Positions 7,358 through 13,018 of a stretch of DNA of 15,351 nucleotides are shown here, piece after piece (the stretch's first letter is position 1; the number at the start of each line of letters is the position of its first letter). This DNA is from an uncultured Spartobacteria bacterium (GTDB taxonomy: Bacteria; Verrucomicrobiota; Verrucomicrobiia; Chthoniobacterales; Terrimicrobiaceae). The DNA lies in the NCBI GenBank assembly GCA_937960895.1, contig CALCJD010000024.1:1-15351 (forward strand), given 5' to 3'. Made by a program: the position numbers and the translations under genes. The notes beneath the pieces are model-generated. The model made no database searches. It saw only the letters and a list, made by a program, of their open reading frames with translations, and was not told the origin of the DNA.

Positions 7358-9815
7358 GGGGACGGTTTATTCGAAGGCGCTGGTCATCTTCCTTGCGGCC
7401 GCTCTGGGCCTGCTGGGATCGGTGGTGGCTCTTTCGCAGTTCGTCATTCTGAGGGAACTGGCCGGAAGCGAGCGCCGTGAGATGCGCGCCATGGCCATGC
7501 GGTTTTCGCATGTGATGAGCCGGGAGGCCCGCCCTCTGGAATCCGGACTGGAGGAATGGGCGCGCATTCTCTCGCACTCCCCGGGGGCCGCCCGGAATCT
7601 GCTGACGCCCGAGAATCTCCGCCATTTGAACATGGACTTTGCGGCGATTTATGATTCCGCCGGTCGTCCCTCCCTGGTGCTGGTCGAACCCGGATTTTCC
7701 CGGATCCTGCCCCCTGACTCGAAGTTTTTTCAGGAGATGGCCGGAATGCTGGAAAAGGGAGGATCCTTGGGTTACGCGCCGGCCGGGGATCATTTGTGCC
7801 TGGTGGCCATCCGCCGGTTTCCCGATCACGCCCCGCATGCGGGAGCGGTGCTGGCCGGGCGGATTTTCGGACCCGATTCCTGGGGGTTTTTTGAAGGGTT
7901 GTTTTCCGCGGCGGTCAAATTCCACCATTTCGAAAACCTCGACACCGGCAGCTCCACCGGCCGGCATTTGCTCAATCTGCTCACCACCCAGGACGTCGTG
8001 GTGAATTCGGACCGGGACGATGAGATCGTCGGTTATGTTTTGATCAAGGGACTCAACAACCTGCCGCTGGGATATATCAGCATTTCCCAGCCCCGGCCGT
8101 TGCGGCAGGAGGGGCTGCGGGCCATTCAGGTGTTTCTCACGGGCATCTGCCTGGCGGGCGGAGGCCTCGTGCTGGTGGTCTGGTTTTTGCTGGATCGCAC
8201 CATCCTGGCGCGCATCAAGGATCTGACAAAAAAACTGGAGGCGGAAAAGCGTTCGGGGCGCCTGCCGGTCAGATTGAATTTCCGGGGGGATGACGAACTG
8301 GGGGAACTGGCGCGGGGGATCGAGGACCTGGCGACCCTTTTGGAGAGCACCCAATTGCTTTATCGGACGGTGGTCGAAGACCAGACGGAATTGATCTGCC
8401 GCTTCGATTCGGATTTCCGGCTTTCTTTTGCCAACACGGTTTTCCGGCGGGTTTTCGGCCTGTCTGAAACCGCCGCCCTGCCGTTGCTGTCCGATCTGCT
8501 GACCGAGGAGGCATGGAAGGAATTTGAGGGGCAGTATGCCCAGCTCTCCCGGGGAAAACCGTTTGTCACCTACACCCATGAAATGCGGTTCGCCCCGGAC
8601 GGTGCGCCGGTCTGGTTTCGCAGCACCCTGAGGCGAACCAGCACGCCGGAAGGGGGGAGTGCCGGGGGGCAGTGGGTACTTGCCGACATCACCGCGCAGG
8701 TGAATGCCCAGCGGAAAATGATCGAGTCGGAACGGCGATTCCGTCGTCTGTTCGAGACGGCCACGGAAGGCCTGCTGCTCGTGGAAGGGGCCACCCTCGT
8801 GGTGTCGGACATCAATCCCGGCCTGTGCCGCATGTTGATGGTGGCGGGATCGGAAGTTCTCGGCCGCCGGCTGGATCAACTGCCGGTCTTTGCCCCCTGT
8901 GTCGAACCGGTGAAGGCGTTTCTGCGTCAGGGTTCCGGAAGAACGCCGGGCATGGTGCGTGAATGCCGCCTGCCCCGGGGGGATGAAACGAGTGTCTTTG
9001 TCGAGTTGCGCTGCGGTGGATACGACGTGGACGGCGTGTCCATCGTGCAATTGTCGTTTCGCAACATCAGCGAGCGGGTACTCGGCGAGCAGGAACTGCG
9101 GCGCCTTTCCGCCAAGCTGCTGCGCCTGCAGGATGAGGAGCGCAGACGCATTGCGAGGGAATTGCACGACTCGACAGCGCAAAACCTCTCCGCGCTCGAA
9201 ATGAACATGAGTCTCCTGGAACCCCTGGTGGAGCGCACCAATCCCTCGGCCATGCGGCTGGTGACCGAAACCCGGCAGATTGCCAGCGAATGTTCCAAGG
9301 AATTGCGGAATATTTCCTACCTGCTCCATCCTCCGCTGATCGACGAAGTGGGACTGGCCTTCGCCATCAAATGGTTTGCCGACGGTTTTTCCAAACGCAC
9401 CGGAATTGTCACCCACGTGGAGATCGAAGAGGGATTTCCCCGACTCGGAGCGGACCTGGAGATGCCGCTCTTCCGGGTGGTGCAGGAGGCCATGACCAAC
9501 ATCTACCGGCACTCGGGGGCGGATCACGCCTGGGTGTGGTTGCGCATTCAGGACCGGATTCTCACCATGGAGATCCGGGACAACGGCCGGGGATTTCGGG
9601 ACGAGGCGATGCCGCCGGAGGGAAGCGAGTCGGGCACCCGGTTGGGAGTCGGTTTGACCGGGATGAAGGAACGCCTGGCCAACGTGGGGGGGACGCTCGA
9701 AATCGAAAGCTCGCCGCTGGGGGCCACGCTGACCATCCGGGTTCCTTTTTTCCCGGAGGAAACGGAAGGCGGGGCCGACGGGGAAAACCCGGATGGGGAT
9801 GATGGGGTGATCTGA
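7329..9815 (+). CDS. NarX-type membrane sensor histidine kinase (HAMP, two PAS regions)
   Basis: 828 residues from a TTG start; a GTG at 7344 is an alternative. Order: membrane segment 1 (about 17-40), an extracytoplasmic sensor of about 220 residues (CHASE4-like in size and style), membrane segment 2 (about 265-288), HAMP (about 288-342), PAS 1 (about 343-460), PAS 2 (about 466-588), HisKA_3 with the acceptor H613 in RELHDSTAQN, and HATPase with N-box N724 (QEAMTNIYRHSG), DNGRGF (751-756) and GVGLTGMKERL (773-783). The H-D-x-x-x-Q pattern (H613, D614, Q618) is that of NarX/DesK-type kinases that also dephosphorylate their partner. The C-terminus is an acidic Gly/Asp-rich tail. Its overlap with pilC and the response regulator gene downstream tie it to the pilus operon. 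The ligand is unknown. Confidence 0.9.
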   Translation: MSRRFVDFLKGTVYSKALVIFLAAALGLLGSVVALSQFVILRELAGSERREMRAMAMRFSHVMSREARPLESGLEEWARILSHSPGAARNLLTPENLRHLNMDFAAIYDSAGRPSLVLVEPGFSRILPPDSKFFQEMAGMLEKGGSLGYAPAGDHLCLVAIRRFPDHAPHAGAVLAGRIFGPDSWGFFEGLFSAAVKFHHFENLDTGSSTGRHLLNLLTTQDVVVNSDRDDEIVGYVLIKGLNNLPLGYISISQPRPLRQEGLRAIQVFLTGICLAGGGLVLVVWFLLDRTILARIKDLTKKLEAEKRSGRLPVRLNFRGDDELGELARGIEDLATLLESTQLLYRTVVEDQTELICRFDSDFRLSFANTVFRRVFGLSETAALPLLSDLLTEEAWKEFEGQYAQLSRGKPFVTYTHEMRFAPDGAPVWFRSTLRRTSTPEGGSAGGQWVLADITAQVNAQRKMIESERRFRRLFETATEGLLLVEGATLVVSDINPGLCRMLMVAGSEVLGRRLDQLPVFAPCVEPVKAFLRQGSGRTPGMVRECRLPRGDETSVFVELRCGGYDVDGVSIVQLSFRNISERVLGEQELRRLSAKLLRLQDEERRRIARELHDSTAQNLSALEMNMSLLEPLVERTNPSAMRLVTETRQIASECSKELRNISYLLHPPLIDEVGLAFAIKWFADGFSKRTGIVTHVEIEEGFPRLGADLEMPLFRVVQEAMTNIYRHSGADHAWVWLRIQDRILTMEIRDNGRGFRDEAMPPEGSESGTRLGVGLTGMKERLANVGGTLEIESSPLGATLTIRVPFFPEETEGGADGENPDGDDGVI

Positions 9816-9939
9816 CGGAACGGGTTCCGGGCGGGTCCCAGTGGGGTGGGGAGCGGTGTCAGCGCGGGGCCTTCGCGTTGTGCGAACGAAGCCCGTTGGA
9901 AGCTTGCACCCGGTGACGGAATTCTTTTTCCTGTATTCC
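9816..9939 (+). other. Kinase-regulator gap with imperfect hairpin
   Basis: 124-base gap. It contains a possible hairpin: GGG plus CTTCG (9867-9875, one bulged C) against CGAAGCCC (9887-9894), enclosing an alternative smaller stem TTCGC/GCGAA (9872-9886). No T tract follows, so it is not a clear terminator. It could modulate how much regulator is made relative to kinase, or it could be chance in GC-rich DNA. Confidence 0.3.
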
Positions 9940-10593
9940 ATGGCGGAAATTCGCGTCATCATCGCCGACGACCATGAGATTGTGCGCCAGGGCGTCCGCA
10001 AACTCATCGAAAGTGAGAAGGACATGGAAGTTTGCGGGGAGGCGGTCAGCGGAAGGGATGCGGTGGAATTGACAACACGGCTGAACCCGGATGTCGCCAT
10101 TCTCGACATCAGCATGCCCGGCCTCAACGGCATCGAGGCCACCCGTCAGATCCTGCGGGCCAATTCCAAGGTGCGGGTCTTGATGTTCACCATGCACGAT
10201 GCGGAGCAACTGGTGCACGAGGTTTTCAGCGCGGGGGCCAAGGGATACCTTCTCAAATCCGATGCGGGGCGACACCTCATCTCCGCCGTTCGAACCGTCG
10301 CTTCGGGCTCCCATTATTTCAGTTCCCGGCTCTCGGAAGTGATTTTTGATGGGTTTCTGCGCCGGGATGTGCCCCATCGGCCCGCCGACAACCAGCAAAA
10401 ACCCAGCGCGCGGGAACGGGAGATCATTCAGCTGCTCGCCGAGGGAAAAAGCAACAAGGAGGTCGCCTCCCTCCTTGGCATCAGCGTCAAAACCGCCGAG
10501 ACCCACCGCGCCGCCGTCATGCGCAAACTCGGCCTCCATTCCATCAGCGAGCTGGTGCGTTACGCCATTCGTAACCACATTATTGAAGCCTAG
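9940..10593 (+). CDS. NarL/LuxR-type response regulator
   Basis: 217 residues from the ATG at 9940, where the receiver fold begins at once (MAEIRVIIADDHEIVRQG). Receiver residues: acidic pair D10-D11, phospho-acceptor D56 in AILDISMPG, T84 and K106 (GYLLKSD). A linker (about 130-155) leads to a LuxR helix-turn-helix: SAREREIIQLLAEGKSNKEV (156-175), then GISVKTAETHRAAVMRKLGL. This is a DNA-binding transcription regulator, probably phosphorylated by the kinase 124 bases upstream. A longer in-frame version from a GTG at 9841 would add 33 residues with no receiver homology and is rejected. No SD site; the ATG follows a pyrimidine tract. The pilin array begins 103 bases downstream, making it the obvious candidate target. 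Confidence 0.95.
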   Translation: MAEIRVIIADDHEIVRQGVRKLIESEKDMEVCGEAVSGRDAVELTTRLNPDVAILDISMPGLNGIEATRQILRANSKVRVLMFTMHDAEQLVHEVFSAGAKGYLLKSDAGRHLISAVRTVASGSHYFSSRLSEVIFDGFLRRDVPHRPADNQQKPSAREREIIQLLAEGKSNKEVASLLGISVKTAETHRAAVMRKLGLHSISELVRYAIRNHIIEA

Positions 10594-10595
10594 TC

Positions 10596-10609
10596 ACGCA
10601 ACGTTGCGT
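10596..10609. promoter_or_regulatory. Perfect 14-bp palindrome, candidate operator before the pilin array
   Basis: ACGCAACGTTGCGT is identical to its own reverse complement. It starts 2 bases after the response regulator stop and lies 87 bases before the first pilin ATG. It has no loop, so it fits a dimeric protein-binding site better than an RNA hairpin or terminator. LuxR-type regulators bind inverted half-sites, so the adjacent regulator is the natural candidate. Binding is inferred. Confidence 0.5.
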
Positions 10610-10625
10610 AAATGATATACAGTTT

Positions 10626-10661
10626 TTCCCCCTTGAAGATTACGGGATGCTTCATTTTGCC
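10626..10661 (+). promoter_or_regulatory. Upstream element of pilin 1, shared with pilin 2
   Basis: TTCCCCCTTGAAGATTAC, then 13 bases, then TTGCC, ending 35 bases before the ATG of the first pilin. The second pilin has TTCCCCCTGGAAATTAC, 13 bases, TTGCC. The ATTAC-to-TTGCC spacing is identical in both (18 bases start to start). It may be a promoter or a conserved leader; it matches neither a good sigma-70 nor a sigma-54 consensus. Confidence 0.45.
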
Positions 10662-10696
10662 TAAGGCGCGGCATTTCCTTAAAAATCGGCTCCGTT

Positions 10697-11086
10697 ATGA
10701 AAAAACCTTCGCTCAAATCGTCGCTTCAAGGGGGCTTTAGCCTTGTGGAATTGCTCGTCGTGATCGCGGTGATCGCTATCATCGCCGCCATCGCCATTCC
10801 GAACATTGCGGGTATCACCGGGGCCGCCAATACGGCCAAGGCCCAACGCAATGCTCAGAACCTGGCTTCCACCTATAACGCGGCCATTGCTGCGGGATAC
10901 ACGGGAGCGGCTGGTCGGTCGGAAGCCATTACCGCCATTACCAACGGTATCGAAGTCCGGATTGGCAATACGACGAACTACTTCAAGGTTGATGGTCTGA
11001 CCGCTCCGGAAGTGACCGAAGCCGAGTCGTATCTCAACTTCAACAGCACCAACAAAACGCTGGTTTACACCAACGCTACTGAGTAA
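10697..11086 (+). CDS. Type IV prepilin 1 of array (major pilin candidate)
   Basis: 129-residue prepilin. Basic leader MKKPSLKSSLQGG, cleavage at G13|F14, mature start FSLVELLVVIAVIAIIAAIAIP with Glu at mature position 5 (E18) and the helix-kinking Pro. The mature protein is about 116 residues, has no cysteine and so lacks the disulfide-bonded D-region of classical PilA. It is close in sequence to the next gene over the whole N-terminal half (PNIAxxTxxAxTAKxxRNAQ, YNAAIAAG) and shares the C-terminal FxVDG...YLxF...LVY pattern. Being first in the array, with its own upstream region and followed by a strong hairpin, it is the best candidate for the major pilin; this is inference. There is no SD site before the ATG. 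Confidence 0.85.
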   Translation: MKKPSLKSSLQGGFSLVELLVVIAVIAIIAAIAIPNIAGITGAANTAKAQRNAQNLASTYNAAIAAGYTGAAGRSEAITAITNGIEVRIGNTTNYFKVDGLTAPEVTEAESYLNFNSTNKTLVYTNATE

Positions 11087-11109
11087 CCGGTCGCTTAGTT
11101 GAAATCCTG

Positions 11110-11137
11110 CGCGAGGCACCCTTGCGGGTGCCTCGCG
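11110..11137 (+). terminator. Strong hairpin between pilin 1 and pilin 2 (terminator or attenuator, no T tract)
   Basis: CGCGAGGCACCC (11110-11121), loop TTGC, GGGTGCCTCGCG (11126-11137): 12 perfect base pairs, mostly G-C, 23 bases after the pilin 1 stop. A run of T residues does not follow (TCGTACAGGG), so it is not a textbook intrinsic terminator. It may slow or partly stop transcription, or protect the 3' end of the pilin 1 mRNA. Confidence 0.5.
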
Positions 11138-11166
11138 TCGTACAGGGCCCAACGGCCTACAGGATA

Positions 11167-11201
11167 TTCCCCCTGGAAATTACAGACATTCGGGAATTGC
11201 C
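11167..11201 (+). promoter_or_regulatory. Upstream element of pilin 2, shared with pilin 1
   Basis: TTCCCCCTGGAAATTAC, then 13 bases, then TTGCC, ending 22 bases before the ATG at 11224. It is the counterpart of the element before pilin 1 with the same internal spacing, as expected if the gene was duplicated together with its promoter or leader. Confidence 0.45.
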
Positions 11202-11223
11202 TTGTTGATCGACTTTTAGTGCA

Positions 11224-11613
11224 ATGGGATTCATGGTAGGAAACCGACATGGCAATGCTGTTTCGGGCTTCAGCCTTGTGGAATTGCTGGTCGTGATCGC
11301 GGTGATTGCCATCATTGCCGCCATTGCCATTCCCAACATCGCCCAAGTCACCCACTCGGCCCAAACGGCCAAAAACCTGCGCAACGCACAGACATTGGCC
11401 GGCACCTACAATGCGGCCATTGCCGCCGGGTTGGCGACCAATGCCGCCACGGATGTGGCAACGGCCGTTGAGCTGATTTCCGCGGGCACAAACATTCTCG
11501 TGGGCAATACCGTGCACTCCTTTTCCGTCGATGGGATCAGTGAAGAGGACAGGGTCCAGGCACAGACCTATTTGAGTTTCTCCAACGGAAGACTTGTCTA
11601 TTCGGGGCCGTAA
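11224..11613 (+). CDS. Type IV prepilin 2 of array (tandem duplicate of pilin 1)
   Basis: 129 residues from the ATG at 11224; an ATG at 11233 would give 126 residues, and no SD site decides between them. Cleavage at G15|F16, mature start FSLVELLVVIAVIAIIAAIAIP identical to pilin 1, Glu at mature position 5 (E20). Identity stays high through PNIA..T..A.TAK..RNAQ.LA.TYNAAIAAG, also at DNA level, then drops in the C-terminal half, which keeps FSVDG, YLSF and LVY. The mature protein has no cysteine. It is probably a second fibre subunit or an alternative major pilin. Separation from pilin 1 by a hairpin and a repeat of the upstream element suggests separate control of its level. Confidence 0.85.
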   Translation: MGFMVGNRHGNAVSGFSLVELLVVIAVIAIIAAIAIPNIAQVTHSAQTAKNLRNAQTLAGTYNAAIAAGLATNAATDVATAVELISAGTNILVGNTVHSFSVDGISEEDRVQAQTYLSFSNGRLVYSGP

Positions 11614-11685
11614 AGGAGCCTTTGGTCCCCGGATCGCTCCATTTTCATCCTTGCCCCTGTGGAACCCCCCGGATATCCTTCTTTC

Positions 11686-12108
11686 ATGCTAGGGAAGCGG
11701 AACAGGCTGTGCCAAAATGGCTTCACCTTGATCGAAATGCTTCTGGTCGTCGCGGTCATTGGTATTTTGACCTCGCTGGTGATTGCCGCCATATCCAACT
11801 CTTCCGCGGATGCGCGACTGGTGATTGCCCGGCAGCAACAGGCGACCGTCCAAGAGGCGCTCAACGCCTGGATTGCCAGCACCAATCTGGCGGCGGCTAG
11901 GGCCGCCTACAACAGTGCCGGCGATGCCAGCGCAAAGATGAGTTTGATTCAAAAATATCTCAACACGAACGCCCGCTGGATGACGCAGGGATTGACCTAC
12001 AACGGGGAGAGCCTGCAGACGGAAAACATGAAGTCGATCAATGTTTCGATGTCCTTTGGGGCGTGGACGACGTCCTCGGCCTATCCCGTCGTGACCTTGG
12101 AGGAGTAA
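11686..12108 (+). CDS. Type IV prepilin 3 of array
   Basis: 140 residues from the ATG at 11686, giving a 12-residue basic leader MLGKRNRLCQNG, cleavage at G12|F13 and mature FTLIEMLLVVAVIGILTSLVI with Glu at mature position 5 (E17). A GTG at 11659 would lengthen the leader by 9 residues and is less likely. The only cysteine is in the leader and would be lost on maturation. It lacks the Pro of pilins 1 and 2 in the helix. The middle is Ala/Gln/Asn-rich, with a shared style (ARQQQATVQEALNAWIASTN) but clearly diverged from pilins 1 and 2. A pyrimidine tract, not an SD site, precedes the ATG. Probably a minor pilin or pseudopilin; no specific role can be read. Confidence 0.8.
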   Translation: MLGKRNRLCQNGFTLIEMLLVVAVIGILTSLVIAAISNSSADARLVIARQQQATVQEALNAWIASTNLAAARAAYNSAGDASAKMSLIQKYLNTNARWMTQGLTYNGESLQTENMKSINVSMSFGAWTTSSAYPVVTLEE

Positions 12109-12139
12109 CCGCTGTTTCCGTGCGATTTTTCCTGTTTTC

Positions 12140-12538
12140 ATGAAAACGACCCCATCCCGCAGTTCATCGGTTGCCGGTTTCTCGTTCGTGGAGGTTCTCG
12201 CGGCGATTGCCATCATCGGAATCATCACCTTCCTGGCGATCCCCAATCTCGTCCAGATCCGGCAGGATGGTGAGGACCGGCTGGCGGTGGCCCGGGCGGA
12301 GGCGCTCAACATGGCCATTGCGTCCTATATTCAGGCCAATGGCACGAATGCGGCTTGGACCGGCAATGCCACCAATGATTACGCCAATTTGAGGGGGTAT
12401 CTGGCTTTTGCTCCGGCCACCTTCGGGGCCTACAAACCCGCCGGCTACAATTTTCACTGGCCCGGCAGCCTTGCCAACTTGAACTACTCCAACATGGTCT
12501 ACGCGACGAGGGAAGGCAGCACCAACCGTCTGGAGTGA
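12140..12538 (+). CDS. Type IV prepilin 4 of array
   Basis: 132 residues. Leader MKTTPSRSSSVAG, cleavage at G13|F14, mature FSFVEVLAAIAIIGIITFLAIP with Glu at mature position 5 (E18). Cysteine-free. The helix continues through PNLVQIRQDGEDRLAVARAE, and the short globular part is rich in Asn, Ala and Tyr. The ATG follows TTTTTCCTGTTTTC, very similar to the leader of the response regulator gene, with no SD site. The gap to the previous gene is 31 bases, so co-transcription is likely. Minor pilin or pseudopilin of unknown specific role. Confidence 0.8.
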   Translation: MKTTPSRSSSVAGFSFVEVLAAIAIIGIITFLAIPNLVQIRQDGEDRLAVARAEALNMAIASYIQANGTNAAWTGNATNDYANLRGYLAFAPATFGAYKPAGYNFHWPGSLANLNYSNMVYATREGSTNRLE

Positions 12539-12562
12539 CCTCGCCCGGCACAGTCCGTTCGC

Positions 12563-13018
12563 ATGCCTGATTTGTTGACGTTGCCATCCGCCGGACGGGA
12601 AATTTTGGCAGAGAGGGCGTTTTCATTGACGGAGCTGCTGGTGGTGGTGGCCGTCTTGGCCATCCTGGCGGCGATCGGGATTTCCGTGATCACCGGAACC
12701 GTGGAGTCGTCCAAGGCCAACACGGCCGGCGCCAATCTGGAGATTCTGAACCGGGCGGTTCGCCACTATTCGCAGGCGGTCAGGGAGCTCACTGTCGCTC
12801 CCATGGACGGGATTTCCGACGAGACGGAGGTGGTTGCCGAATTGAAAATTGATGGTAGCGTGGATTCACGCCCCGGTTCGCCGTATCTGCAACCCACTTT
12901 GAAAATCACACCTTCCAATGATTCCTCCCGTTACCGGGCTTCCTGGAATGGGTATGAATTTCAACTCATCGAACCGGGAAAAAATGGAATCGGGATCGAC
13001 CTCCTGGACATGCAATGA
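12563..13018 (+). CDS. Type IV prepilin-like protein 5 with Ala at the cleavage site
   Basis: 151 residues. The leader ends EILAERA and the mature part would start FSLTELLVVVAVLAILAAIGI, with Glu at mature position 5 (E24). Position -1 is Ala19 rather than the near-universal Gly, so processing by the prepilin peptidase may be slower or absent. The rest has a long helix, a charged middle (SDETEVVAELKIDGSVD), a C-terminal beta part (YRASWNGYEFQLIEPG) and no cysteine. The stop overlaps the pilB start by 4 bases (ATGA), so its translation is probably linked to that of the motor. Possibly a pseudopilin in the assembly or tip complex; the function is inferred only from the N-terminus. Confidence 0.75.
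   Translation: MPDLLTLPSAGREILAERAFSLTELLVVVAVLAILAAIGISVITGTVESSKANTAGANLEILNRAVRHYSQAVRELTVAPMDGISDETEVVAELKIDGSVDSRPGSPYLQPTLKITPSNDSSRYRASWNGYEFQLIEPGKNGIGIDLLDMQ

Noticed and set aside
9841..9939. Upstream GTG start adding 33 residues to the response regulator
   Set aside because: The receiver domain begins exactly at the ATG at 9940, as is normal for the family. The extra residues show no homology and include an FFFLY stretch unlike any known extension.
7275..10142. A 955-codon open frame on the - strand
   Set aside because: It lies opposite pilC, the kinase and the regulator, whose motifs are unmistakable. Its translation is rich in His, Arg, Pro and Gly without domain signatures, as expected of an antisense shadow in GC-rich coding DNA.
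10640..10696. Sigma-54 promoter for pilin 1
   Set aside because: TTGC is present at 10657-10660 but no GG lies at the required 11-base distance (GGG at 10644-10646 is off by two or more), and the matching position before pilin 2 has no GG.
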